DNA from: Caprella mutica | Lineage: Eukaryota > Arthropoda > Malacostraca > Amphipoda > Caprellidae | Direction of reading: 5' to 3' | Length of the DNA: 64,000 bases | Assembly (NCBI GenBank): GCA_947561585.1 | Contig: CANNZV010000123.1 | Location: forward strand, 1-64,000 | Made by a program: the position numbers and the translations under genes | The notes under the pieces: generated by a model | What the model was told of the DNA's origin: nothing | Databases searched by the model: none | The model's input: the letters and a program-made list of their open reading frames with translations, nothing else | Shown: positions 1-11,757 of the stretch, one piece after another | How positions within the stretch are numbered: the stretch's first letter is position 1 | Layout of the letters: each line of letters starts with the position of its first letter

Positions 1-2168
1 CAGTCCCTTCTAATCAGCTTCCAGGGAGATTCAGCAGCACAGTGATAACTGGCTACAGTCCCTTCTAATCAGCCTTCAGAGAGATTCAGCAGCAGACTGA
101 TAACTGGCTACAGTCCCTTCTAATCAGCCTTCAGAGAGATTCAGCAGCTGACTGATAACTGACTACAGTCCCTTCTTATCAGCCTTCAGAGAGATTCAGC
201 AGCTGACTGATAATTGGCTACAGTCCCTTCTAATCAGCTTCCAGAGAGATTCAGCAGCAGACTGATAACTGGCTACAGTCCCTTCTAATCAGCCTTCAGA
301 GAGATTCAGCAGCAGACTGATAACTGGCTACAGTCCCTTCTAATCAGCCTTCAGAGAGATTCAGCAGCTGACTGATAACTGACTACAGTCCCTTCTTATC
401 AGCCTTCAGAGAGATTCAGCAGCAGACTGATAATTGGCTACAGTCCCTTCTAATCAGCTTCCAGAGAGATTCAGCAGTAGACTGATAACTGGCTACAGTC
501 CCTTCTAATCAGCCTTCAGAGAGATTCAGCAGCAGACTGATAACTGGCTACAGTCCCTTCTAATCAGCCTTCAGAGAGATTCAGCAGCTGACTGATAACT
601 GACTACAGTCCCTTCTTATCAGCCTTCAGAGAGATTCAGCAGCTGACTGATAACTGGCTACAGTCCCATCTAATCAGCTTCCAGGGAGATTCAGCAGCTG
701 ACTGATAATTGGCTACAGTCCCTTCTAATCAGCTTCCAGGGAGATTCAGCAGCACAGTGATAACTGGCTACAGTCCCTTCTAATCAGCTTCCAGGGAGAT
801 TCAGCAGCAAACTGATAATTGGCTACAGTCCCTTCTAATCAGCTTCCAGGGAGATTCAGCAGCAAACTGATAATTGGCTACAGTCTCTTCTAATCAGCTT
901 TCAGAGAGATTCAGCAGCAGACTGATAATTGGCTACAGTCCCTTCTAATCAGCTTCCAGGGAGATTCAGCAGCACAGTGATAACTGGCTACAGTCCCTTC
1001 TAATCAGCTTCCAGGGAGATTCAGCAGCAAACTGATAACTGGCTACAGTCTCTTCTAATCAGCTTTCAGAGAGATTCAGCAGCAGACTGATAATTGGCTA
1101 CAGTCCCTTCTAATCAGCTTCCAGGGAGATTCAGCAGCACAGTGATAACTGGCTACTGTCCCTTCTAATCAGCCTTCATAGAGATTCAGCAGCAGACTGA
1201 TAACTGGCTACTGTCCCTTCTAATCAGCTTCCATGGAGATTCAGCAGCAAACTGATAATTGGCTACAGTCCCTTCTTATCAGCTTCCAGGGAGATTCAGC
1301 AGCACAGTGATAACTGGCAACTGTCCCTTCTAATCAGCCTTCATAGAGATTCAGCAGCAAACTGATAATTGGCTACAGTCCCTTCTTATCAGCTTCCAGG
1401 GAGATTCAGCAGCAGACTGATAACTGGCTACAGTCCCTTCTTATCAGCTTCCAGGGAGATTCAGCAGCACAGTGATAACTGGCTACAGTCCCTTCTAATC
1501 AGCTTCTATGGAGATTCAGCAGCAAACTGATAATTGGCTACAGTCCCTTCTTATCAGCTTCCAGGGAGATTCAGCAGCAGACTGATAACTGGCTACAGTC
1601 CCTTCTTATCAGCTTCCAGGGAGATTCAGCAGCACAGTGATAACTGGCTACTGTCCCTTCTAATCATCAGCCTTCATAGAGATTCAGCAGCAGACTGATA
1701 ATTGGCTACAGTCCCTTCTAATCAGCTTCCAGGGAGATTCAGCAGCACAGTGATAGCTGGCTACAGTCCCTTCTAATCAGCTTCCATGGAGATTCAGCAG
1801 CAAACTGATAATTGGCTACAGTCCCTTCTTATCAGCTTCCAGGGAGATTCAGCAGCAGACTGATAACTGGCTACAGTCCCTTCTTATCAGCTTCCAGGGA
1901 GATTCAGCAGCACAGTGATAACTGGCTACAATCCCTTCTAATCAGCCTTCATAGAGATTCAGCAGCAAACTGATAATTGGCTACAGTCCCTTCTTATCAG
2001 CTTCCAGGGAGATTCAGCAGCAGACTGATAACTGGCTACAGTCCCTTCTTATCAGCTTCCAGGGAGATTCAGCAGCACAGTGATAGCTGGCTACAGTCCC
2101 TTCTAATCAGCCTTCATAGAGATTCAACAGCAGACTGATAACTGACTGCAGTCCCTTCTTATCAGCTT
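1..2168. repeat. 55-bp minisatellite array with higher-order structure
   Basis: About 39 head-to-tail copies of a 55-bp unit that begins CAGTCCCTTCTAATCAGC and contains GAGATTCAGCAGC. The array runs off the left edge of the window, so its true length is unknown. Units vary at a few fixed places: CTTCCAGGG/CCTTCAGAG, CAGACTG/CTGACTG/CACAGTG/CAAACTG, AACTGG/AATTGG/AACTGACTA and TTCTAATC/TTCTTATC. In the first 660 bp these variants recur every four units (220 bp). From about 715 on, a different set, with CACAGTG and CAAACTG types, takes over. One unit near 1668 carries an extra ATC. The unit is not a multiple of three, so it cannot be a simple coding repeat. Seen directly; function unknown. Confidence 0.97.
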
Positions 2169-4922
2169 TGATTGTGAGTAATTTTAATTTTATGTCACAG
2201 AGTAGCTTCATTTAATTAATTAGAATAGTAATTAATTGAGTATATTTGCTGTATTTAACTTCAATTTATTATTCTTACTTCATTCTTCCCCAATTTGTTC
2301 ATTCATTTCATTTTCTTCATATTAAATCAACTAATGTAATTAATATTTACAGAACCAAGGTCAGCAGATTCTCACTTTTTGTCAGTCCCCTCCAATTTCA
2401 CCAGATTTTGATGGTGAGTTATTTTAATTATAAGCCCTTAAGTTGATAATTAAAAGTGATTTTGTTCTCCCTCTATTTCTTGATACCAGAAATATTACCC
2501 CGGGTGATACACACTGGGGAGAGCTGCGACCATGTCAATTTTTTCCTGGGACGCATAGAAAAGTCACTCTTTCAATGATAATTTTGTAATCTAGAAACAC
2601 AGCAGTGTTTCTTAAACTTTATATGGTTTGAACACATTTACATTAGTTAGGTACACTAAAGTCTAGATAGTTATAGAAGCACGCTATACTAAATAGGCCA
2701 AATTTATCATGTTTATGGATATTCCAATTTACACAAGCAAGATTATCACCCCTTACAGTAAGTAATTTTAGTTCTTTCAAATAGGTTATATTTTTCATTA
2801 AAAACCTTGATCATGACAGTTCATATCTGGACAGATGTTTCAGTAGTTCTACAAAGCACACCTGCAAAACCTCTTGGGTTCACCAAGCTAGGCACTTGAG
2901 TACACTGTATAGTGTATAAAATTACTGCTCTGTAGATATTGAATAAAGCTAACATTAGAAATTTAGTTTTAATCGAATATGTTCATTATTGTAAGTAGAG
3001 TCCATTGAAAACTTTAATTTTTGATTAAATGAATAGTTCTGTTTCCTACAACAGGCCACAATTTAAAGTTTGTTACAAGCAAATTGATTCATAGTTGAAG
3101 GACAAGAAGCAATTCTCTCTGTTGAATTAGAAAATATTTCAAGTCTGTACAAAATTTAAATTTTCACCATCAAAATATTAATCCATAAAATCTGCTTCCT
3201 AGAAATTGTACTAAATATGCAAGAAACTAAAAATTATCAACCTATTATTTATGCTATATATGAACTGCCTAAACAATTCCATCCACTAACTATATTCCTA
3301 CTTGTTTTAATTAATACTAATTTTGAACTTTCTGTTTTTTCATTCAGGTTTAAAGTGGTTTGGCGTACAGGAAATTCGAGCTGGTCCAACCCAACGAATG
3401 AAATTGATGGTGGTTAGCTGCAAAAATCCCCAAATATATTCTTTATATACAATTCTAGTTTCACTTAGCCATCATTGGATTTTATCTTAATTAGCTTAGT
3501 TATTACAATTCAGGATATAATGGAGAGATGTCAATATATAAAATGCATATTATTTTCAGTTTCCTATGTATTTTCTACCATTTGCCAATTCTATTTACTT
3601 TTAAAATATCTAAAAAAATATCATCATAATAGCTACAGTCACCAATTCTCACTACAGTAACAACCAGTCATTCAAATTAATTACCTACAGCAAAATAAAT
3701 AGCGAAACTATAGTTCCAGTCCACCAGATTATCATATCTATTTTTATAAATTCAATCATTGGTCAAAATATTTTTTGTGAAATACTAGTTTGAATATTTA
3801 TATAATAATACATTTTAAAACTTATTTTAACGCTACTTGCAGATATGGAGGATAGCGCTAGGGTTATGGTCTTCATGTACAATTTATTTTTTATTTTTGT
3901 GTTATGTAACCTCGCAGGTTCATTTACTATCACCTCTAAATTGTCCTCTTCCATTCGTTCGTGCAGTCACCAGTGCTTGAGTCCCTTTTCTTAACATTTC
4001 TTTGTAAGTGACTGCATTCACTGCAAAGTAGCTTTTCTGCATCCATGAGCATTGGCAATGACTGTGGTAGGTGACTCTGTACATGGAGTGTCTTTCCCTT
4101 CTGACTACTTCTTCCAGTCCCTTGTACATTTATTCCTTTTGACGTCATCGATATGGCCTTTGGTTCGGAAGCAGACGTTAAACCCTACTAGTATAGATTC
4201 CCTTGATTCGATGTAGAGAACTCAAGTTAAACCATTGTTTCAATCTACAAGACTACACTGGCAATGGATGAAGAGAAGCTTATTACCTTTAACGAGAAGG
4301 ATATCTATCTACTAAATGTACCACAACCTTTAGTCAATGTTTGAGCCATCCGAGAAATTTATTACAAATTAATAAAAAATAATTTCAAACATAAAGTGTA
4401 TAAGATTTATTCGATGGAAGTAATAAAATATCAAATTTTTGACTGCTAATATAACGGTGAAAGCATTTTATTGGTCTGAATCACTACATCCTATAAAATA
4501 AAGAAGACACAATTTTAATTGTCTAAGATATAATTGAATAGAAATATTTCAAAGCCGGATAACTATAAGTATCATATTGCGGCGCACACGAGTGAAAATG
4601 TTAAATTAAGTGTTGCCTTTTATTCTTTTCGAAAATATACATTACAAACACGGCATAGACATCTTCGTATATTGATAAATGTAATAAATACATAAACAAG
4701 AGAGAAGGTGGTTCTATATCCCTACATTATTGCAATTAATTAAATTTCACTACCTTAGTCTAGCTACCTAACTACACACACATAGCTAAGCTGTCGTTTC
4801 ATTTGAATTTTTCTCTTAAGTTATTAATAATTTCTTTATTCTATATTCCAATATATAATTAATTTTAGTTATCTGAAACCAGCTCCGAGGAAGTTAACTG
4901 TTTTGGCCTGAAATGACACTAA
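2169..4922. other. AT-rich single-copy stretch, no gene recognised
   Basis: No intact gene is visible. A diverged copy of the edge of the neighbouring 55-bp array lies at about 2357-2430. A polypyrimidine tract and AG at 3331-3347 could be a splice acceptor and is followed by an open frame ending at 3490, but nothing else supports an exon. The interval 3920-4260 has more even base composition than its surroundings and may be a decayed mobile element. A 26-codon open frame at 4264-4344 is listed separately. Short frames on either strand look like chance. Confidence 0.6.
4264..4344 (+). pseudogene. Possible N-terminal remnant of a MADF-like DNA-binding protein
   Basis: A 26-codon frame starts MDEEKLI and contains a KDIYLLNVPQP stretch before a TGA stop. 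MADF domains, found in many insect DNA-binding proteins and in accessory proteins of PIF/Harbinger transposons, commonly begin with an acidic residue-rich start, a Lys-Leu-Ile motif, then an aromatic/Leu core around residues 14-20. The resemblance is short and the frame downstream is broken, so at best this is a relic. It could equally be chance. Confidence 0.12.
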
Positions 4923-5036
4923 TAGGGTAGGTTACGTATTATTGGGCAGTTGCACATCATCGATCATAAAATAAAAAGCTATATAATAATAGTTATTTCA
5001 ATTTTAATTGGTATCCATGATACCTGCAGCTATCAA
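4923..5036 (+). mobile_element. PAL-1 MITE, left half with central palindrome
   Basis: Starts TAGGGTAGGTTACGTATTAT, a diverged version of the PAL-1 terminal repeat, followed by the CACATC..CGATCATAA block. It ends in the central GGTATCCATGATACCTGCAG motif of the longer subfamily. The expected right arm is absent, so this is a truncated copy. Confidence 0.75.
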
Positions 5037-5362
5037 TAATATCAATAATTTAAATATAAATGAAGAAACATTATTATATCGAGGTGTCTTCGGTCAATTT
5101 ATGTAGTGCTGTTGAAAATTTATGTGGTGCTGTTCAACAAGTTCATAAAAACGCAACTTGGCGTAAATTACTACTAATTCCACAATTATCATAATGACGA
5201 TGAGGAAAAATCCATATCTAACTATAATTTAAAATATCTCAAATTACAGTTGCTACAAAATATAAAATAATTATGAAGTAATAAGAAATTCTTCCAAGGC
5301 ATATGGAACTTGCTCTGTTAACCGAAACCTATTTACCGAAAGAAAGTTCACGTGATTTCTTA

Positions 5363-5832
5363 ATGAACAATTTTCATCATTTCACTTTATAAGCTTCAAA
5401 TAATTAATGTGTATTTTCAAAACTAATATCTTAATAAGAATAAACAGTTCATAAAGGAAGACTGTGTGTTGACATTAAAGAGAATAAAATTGATGCCTAG
5501 TTATTTTTCAGTAATACGATACCTATTTATTTTATACTGTCATCTTCAACTGAACAAATTTCATCATTCGACTTTGTAAGCAACAGATAATCATTAAATA
5601 TTTGCAAAACTGAGAATGAGAATAAACAGTTCATAAAGAAAGACTGTGTGTTGACATTAAAGAGAATAAAATTGATGCCTAGTTATTTTTCAGTAATACG
5701 ATACCTATTTATTTTATACTGTCATCTTCAACTGAACAAATTTCATCATTCGACTTTGTAAGCAACAGATAATCATTAAATATTTGCAAAACTGAGAATG
5801 AGAATAAACAGTTCGTAAAGAAAGACTGTGAA
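5363..5832. repeat. 182-bp tandem duplication with a diverged third copy
   Basis: Two nearly identical 182-bp units occupy about 5461-5642 and 5643-5824, each containing GACATTAAAGAGAATAAAAT and GATGCCTAGTTATTTTTCAG. A partial, clearly older copy of the same unit precedes them at about 5363-5460, matching the TTTCATCATTYSACTTT and AATAAACAGTTCATAAAG parts. The mixture of one old and two young copies points to a recent duplication by unequal exchange. No coding content is evident. Confidence 0.9.
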
Positions 5833-5859
5833 TAAAATAATAATTAACCTAGAATAAAG

Positions 5860-5915
5860 AGTTTTCTTACATGACCTAAGATGAGAAATCGACCGATAAT
5901 TTATAACTTACCCTA
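5860..5915 (+). mobile_element. PAL-1 MITE, right arm only
   Basis: TTTTCTTACATGACCTAAGA followed by CGACCGATAATTTATAACTT and ACCCTAA matches the right terminal arm of PAL-1 with several substitutions. There is no recognisable left arm in the preceding AT-rich DNA. Confidence 0.65.
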
Positions 5916-6542
5916 ACTAATATATCATGAATTACAATTCTTTTAATATGTAATATTTTAAAATAAATTCAGTTCAACAAGATATGCCTAGGCTATCATA
6001 AAAAAAACTAACCAAACTTCATGTAATACTGATATACAGTGTTACTTAGTGAGTTTCAATTATTCACACAATGTTTATGAATTGCTGATGATGCAAATTA
6101 ACCTTTTTTCATGTTACTCTGATATTTTTGACAATTACAGTGAAAATTTTGAAGAAAAAGAACAGTGTTACATAAATCGGGTACAGAAACGATAACTTGT
6201 TATTGTGACACGCAATTATATATAGAGTGTTACTATGAAGAGTTAGGGTTTACACTCCATGTTTATGAATTGCTGTTGATGAAAATCAGCTTTATGCAAT
6301 TTTTCTTCTATTGATTATCAAAATGATTATCAATTGATTATCTGAAAGCTTTTCTTTAGGTCTAGGAATGAATATGAAAACATCCCTAAGCCGCCATCTT
6401 TATTTCCTATCTAATTAACATTGCTGTTATAGTGACACGGGAATTTAGCGTGTTACTATAACAAGCCAAGTGTAACCATGCAGAAATTTTGTGTAACAAT
6501 GACACTAATTAGGGATAGAGATGTGCAACAACGCAGTGAATT

Positions 6543-6584
<42 letters not shown>

Positions 6585-7319
6585 ATAGTTCTAGCCTTAG
6601 ATAATTATTAAGTTCAGTTTTCAATCAGATGGGTTGATTCATGAAAATAAAATGTGAAGAGGAGTCAATAAATGACCATCGGTAATATAAGTTTTAGAAA
6701 CAAAATTAACTTAATTTTGTTAACAATTTTTTGGTACCTTCTAATGACAATTAAACACCAATTTTGGCCATAAATCTATTGTTAGTTAATATAAAAAGAT
6801 TAGAACAAACTGAACGGAAGAAAAGTGGTGACATTGCAATGAAAGTTTTAACTCTTCATAGAAAAAGAGACGAAATGGAAAGAGAATGAAGAGAGCATGC
6901 AAAGAGTGTTTAAGCAAGGTCTCTCTTCGCTCTTGCATATCTACTTTAAACTAACCCTTCATGAGGACTCAAACTATATAAAAGGTAACATAATAATGCG
7001 GAGCTACAATGTAGTGGATGGTCAGGACATTTCAGGTGAATGAATTTATAGCGACAATAACTGTTAACGTATAGTCACTTCAATAGATATTGTCACAGTG
7101 TTGTTATTGAAATGAATATTCAATAGAATATTTTAATGGTAATTTTCATAGGTAGAAACAGTTTGTTTTGGTAAGTTATGATGTATAATCATAGGAAGGC
7201 AAGTACATATGTAAGCAGTTTAATGAAATGTGTATATATAAAGTTAAAACAATTACAGAAAACAAGTAGACTAAAAAGGCAAGTAAATAGGTAAAGTAAG
7301 TATTTTTAATATGTAAGTG
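5916..7319. other. AT-rich stretch with a diverged duplication and an AT microsatellite
   Basis: No gene is recognised. Two related segments at about 6033-6110 and 6216-6295 both contain AGTGTTACT and TGTTTATGAATTGCTG, with related flanking text, and look like an old ~185-bp duplication. A pure (AT)18 microsatellite lies at 6547-6582. The rest is unremarkable. Confidence 0.6.
6547..6582. repeat. (AT)n microsatellite
   Basis: An uninterrupted run of eighteen AT dinucleotides. It is self-complementary, so it may be length-polymorphic and hard to assemble precisely. Confidence 0.97.
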
Positions 7320-8660
7320 ATTACGCAAAACAAGTAAAAATGCAGTTTTACGACAAGTAATTACGCAAAACAATTACAGTTATATAAGCAATTACGTTAA
7401 AAAGTACAGTTATACAAGTAACTAAGCAAAGCAAGTACAAGTAACTAAGCAAAGCAAGTACAGTTATACAAGTAACTAAGCAAAGCAAGTACAAGTAACT
7501 AAACAAAGCAAGTACAAGTAACTAAGCAAAGCAAGTACAGTTATACAAGTAACTAAGCAAAGCAAGTACAGTTATACAAGTAACTGAGCAAAGCAAGTAC
7601 AGTTATACAAGTAACTGAGCAAAGCAAGTACAGTTATACAAGTAACTAAGCAAAGCAAGTACAGTTATACAAGAAACTAAGCAAAGCAAGTACAGTTATA
7701 CAAGAAACTAAGCAAAACAACTACAGTTATACAAGTCCCTAAACAAAACAACTACAGTTATACAAGTAACTAAGCAAAACAAGTACAGTTATACAAGTAA
7801 CTAAGCAAAACAAGTACAGTTATACAAGTAACTAAGCAAAACAAGTACAGTTATACAAGTAACTAAGCAAAACAAGTACATTTATACAAGTAACTAAGCA
7901 AATCAAGTACAGTTATACAAGTAACTAAGCAAAGCAAGTACAGTTATACAAGAAACTAAGCAAAACAAGTACAGTTATACAAGTAACTAAGCAAAACAAG
8001 TACAGTTATACAAGTAACTAAGCAAAACAAGTACAGTTATACAAGTAACTAAGCAAAACAAGTACAGTGGTACAAGTAACTTATCAAAAAAGTACAATTG
8101 TACAAGTAACTAAGCAAAACAAGTACAGTTATACAAGTATCTTATCAAAACAAGTACAGTTATACAAGTTACTAAGCAAAACAAGTACAGTTGTACAAGT
8201 AACTAAGCAAAACAAGTACAACGTGGTACAAGTAACTTATCAAAAAAGTACAATTGTACAAGTAACTAAGCAAAACAAGTACAGTTGTACAAGTATCTTA
8301 TCAAAACAAGTACAGTTATACAAGTTACTAAGCAAAACAAGTACAGTTGTACAAGTAACTTATCAAAAAAAGTACAGTTATACAAGTAATTACGCAAAAC
8401 AAGTACAGGTAAACAAGTAATTACGCTTAACAATTACAGCTGTACAAGTAATCACGCTTAACAATTACAGCTGTACAAGTAATCACGCTTAACAATTACA
8501 GCTGTACAAGTAATCACGCTTAACAATTACAGTTATACAAGTAATTACGCATAACAATTACAGTTGTACAAGTAATTATGCAAAACAAGTATTGTTAAAC
8601 TATAAGAAATTACGCAAATTATGCAAAATAATTACAACTATATTGCAAGTATTTACGCAA
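7320..8660. repeat. 31-bp minisatellite array with position-dependent variants
   Basis: Roughly 43 copies of a 31-bp unit of the form GTAACTAAGCAAARCAAGTAC plus AGTTATACAA. The array changes along its length. The left part uses GCAAAGC and includes shorter 23-bp units lacking an internal GTTATACA. The middle uses GCAAAAC. A block at 8067-8360 has GTAACTTATCAAAA types, and the right end uses GTAATCACGCTTAACAATTA with CAGCTG. Edges are ragged and degenerate at both ends. A 117-codon frame at 8067-8420 exists only because several units lack stops; it is not a gene. Confidence 0.96.
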
Positions 8661-8743
8661 AGAAAATCAATCTTAGTACTCGATCACATAATTTTTTGAG
8701 ATAGAAATTAATATTTAGCAGAAGTGGATTGTTCAAAGTATGA

Positions 8744-8843
8744 CAATGATAGTGAAAATGATAGTGACAATGATAGTGACAATGATAGTGACAATGATAG
8801 TGACAATGATAGTGACAATGATAGTGACAATGATAGTGACAAT
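8744..8843. repeat. 12-bp microsatellite-like array (GACAATGATAGT)n
   Basis: Eight tandem copies of GACAATGATAGT, one with GAAAAT. It sits only about 85 bp right of the 31-bp array. Because the unit is twelve bases, all frames without a stop stay open; the resulting Ser/Leu and His/Cys repeat frames on the minus strand are artefacts. Confidence 0.96.
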
Positions 8844-9910
8844 TCACTAAAAGGAAGAGTTATATACGAGTTGTTATAAGGAAGCAATACATAGAAATCA
8901 AATATGACTAACATTTATTGAATAATATTAACTTATATAACTTTAAATCGATATAGCTATGCTGCTTACTTCAAATTGCGGTTTTAGTGATTGTAGACTT
9001 TTTATATTTAAAAAGTTGAAGAAGAGTTCACAGACTGAAGAATTTAAAGCTTGAAGATTAATATTAATCAGAAAATAAAGATCATTAATGAAATTAAAAC
9101 AATAAAATGATATATTATTTTTTTTGATAATGGCCAGAGAATTAGCTAATTATGGAATTCGATACCACTTAATTAGCTGTCAGATAATTCATATAGTGAT
9201 GAATAATGATATTTATGTTTAAAATAATCTAGTCACAAGAGTTTATTGCAGTGTACCATGTAATAGCGGACACAATCGTTTTCTATGAAAACTTCAGCAT
9301 GACCTCAATTTTTCTTAGGGCTATTTAAGGTATAACTGTGGCATAATGAATGTAAATTGAAAAAATAAAAAAAATATACAAACAGTTTTATTAAAATGTA
9401 CAACAGTTGAACTTTAACTTGTCATTAAAAAAATTATAAAATAAGTATAGGATTAATTCTAATTATCCAAACAGAGAAAATATAATAAACATATTCTAAA
9501 AAATATTTCATATAACTCGTCTATTCTTATAATCAGACATTAGTATATTAGTTTCACTTTGACTACTCTAATAGATTGCACTAATATTTCTCCACAAATG
9601 ACACAAATTTATGACTTGTGTTGAACCATACATACAAATTAAAGGCACAAGTTAATAAAACACCTACTAGAACATTATGTGAGCGCAATAATTTATAGAG
9701 AACTTTTGTAAAGAGCTCATAGTCGAGCTTAATTTATCTGAGAAATAAGCAAAGCGAAGCCTCTAGCTCAGTCCACCATCAAAACTGGCGGCGGGGCAAA
9801 GAAAATTTATTCGGAGGCGTTGTTGTGTCGCATTGGTACTGCAGTTGGAGTCTCAGTTTGTTTGATTGCTGTGGATTCTTTGGGTGAAACGATAAAGAAA
9901 GTCCTTGGCA
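8844..9910. other. AT-rich stretch, no gene recognised
   Basis: Mostly AT-rich DNA without structure. From about 9770 to 9900 the composition becomes more balanced, with GGCGGCGGGGC near 9788 and TCAGTTTG near 9853. That could be a fragment of an exon, promoter or old mobile element, but nothing identifies it. Confidence 0.5.
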
Positions 9911-10066
9911 AACTCTGAATTATCGGTCAGTGCCCCATTTTCGGTCACGCAAGAAAAGAATATATATAGTAGTTATTATTAAAATAAAAATTCAATAACA
10001 ACTTTTATATATTTTTTCTTACGTGTCCGAAAATGTGGAACTGTTCGATAATTCAAAACTTACCCT
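9911..10066 (+). mobile_element. PAL-1 MITE, near-complete copy (ATTTTCGGTC type)
   Basis: Left arm GAATTATCGGTCAGTGCCCC with ATTTTCGGTCACGCAAGAAA, and right arm TTTTTTCTTACGTGTCCGAA then GTTCGATAATTCAAAACTTA and CCCT. The two arms are inverted copies separated by about 60 bp of AT-rich DNA. The left terminal GGGTAAGT is decayed, and no clear target duplication remains. Confidence 0.8.
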
Positions 10067-10992
10067 GCTGGGGTAATGAGAGAAACTATGACTTCTATTG
10101 TTTTATATACATTTTTAGAATGAATGATATGGTAGATAATATACATTAAGTGTTATCTGTAGTTTAGATTTCAATGGACGGATTTCTTGGCAAGATGTAC
10201 ATACATCCAATTTATTGGGAGATTTAATTCTCACTACAAAAAAGGTCTTCATCGAACGAATCTGAGTACAAAAAATCCTTCTGATAGAAATAGGTTTCAA
10301 TAGAGATTTTAGCACTATGTGTAGTTGGAAATGAATCAGTAATGATTTTAAACCACAGATGAATGAAATATAAATTTATTTTGACTTAATTAGTCAATTG
10401 GATAATAGTTAGTATAATTAAAGAAATATTCAATAATTTGATTTAAATAAATTTAATGATTCACCACCTTCCAATGATATCGCATAAATATATAAAAACC
10501 ATACATCACTGATATATAACGGCTAAGTTATTCCCAATTACACTATTTAAAATAATAAATGATTTTTTTTCAAATAAATATATTTCATACCATCGATAAA
10601 AATTCATTTTCGAAAATAATTCTTATGCAATCTAACAAAAAATTAAATTTCAAAAATCTTGTCTGTTCTATTAAATTATTTCCAGTATGTATCTAATTCT
10701 GGACTGATACGTTACACTACTGATAGATGTTGTGTAATAGAAATAATCTGCTTCAGTATTTGAGTTATATTTGATCCTGATTTACTATCAAGAAGGAAAG
10801 GATCAGAACTAGCGTTAGGATATATAATAGATGTGCAGTATAGATATTAACCCCTTCTCTGTAATAAAGCAAGCGAATAATGATGTACTCAACTTTTAAG
10901 AATTGTGTGCCAGTGTGAGTGATAATTTTGCAGGATATAGTATGCAATAAAATGATAAGACATAATTAGTGAGTCTGGTGGTGTGCATGGAA
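10067..10992. other. AT-rich single-copy stretch, nothing recognised
   Basis: No repeats, RNA genes or convincing open frames are visible in this interval between a PAL-1 copy and the paired 21-bp arrays. Confidence 0.6.
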
Positions 10993-11757
10993 TAGTATAG
11001 TGGTTATAGTAACGGGTATAGTGGATATAGTAACGGGTATAGTGGATATAGTAACGGGTATAGTGGTTATAGTAACGGGTATAGTGGTTATTGTAACGGG
11101 TATAGTGGTTATAGTAACAGGTATAGTGGTTATAGTAACAGGTATAGTGGTTATAGTAACAGGTATAGTGGTTATAGTAACAGGTATAGTGGTTATTGTA
11201 ACGGGTATAGTGGTTATAGTAACGGGTATAGTGGTTATAGTAACGGGTGTAGTGGTTATAGTAATGGGTATAGTGGTTATAGTAACGGGTATAGTGGTTA
11301 TAGTAACGGGTATAGTGGTTATAGTAACAGGTATAGTGGTTATAGTAACAGGTATAGTGGTTATAGTAACGGGTATAGTGGTTATAGTAACGGGTGTAGT
11401 GGTTATAGTAATGGGTATAGTGGTTATAGTAACGGGTATAGTGGTTATAGTAACGGGTATAGTGGTTATAGTAACAGGTATAGTGGTTATAGTAACGGGT
11501 ATAGTGGTTATAGTAACAGGTATAGTGGTTATAGTAACGGGTATAGTGGTTATAGTAACGGGTATAGTGGTTATAGTAACGGTTATAGTAACGGGTATAG
11601 TGGTTATAGTAACAGGTATAGTGGTTATAGTAATGGGTATAGTGGTTATAGTAACGGGTATAGTGGTTATAGTAACGGGAATAGTGGTTATAGTAACGGG
11701 TATAGTGGTTATAGTAACGGGTATAGTGGTTATAGTAATGGGTATAGTGATTATACA
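10993..11757. repeat. 21-bp minisatellite array A (TATAGTGGTTATAGTAACGGG)n, first half of a pair
   Basis: About 36 copies of a 21-bp unit containing GGGTATAGTGGTTATAGTAA. Variants include AACAGG, AATGGG, TTATTGTAAC and GGGTGTAG. The rare GGGTGTAG-then-AATGGG pair occurs at 11245 and again at 11392, exactly 147 bp (seven units) apart, which reveals a block duplication. One unit near 11580 is nine bases short. The length is a multiple of three and no stop occurs, so several frames stay open on both strands for about 300 codons. No upstream gene structure supports translation. Confidence 0.97.

Noticed and set aside
6547..6582. Regulatory TATA region
   Set aside because: A pure (AT)18 run is a microsatellite; no start site or gene lies nearby.
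8653..8914. His/Cys or Ser/Leu repeat frames over the 12-bp repeat
   Set aside because: Two phases of the same microsatellite read simultaneously; artefact.
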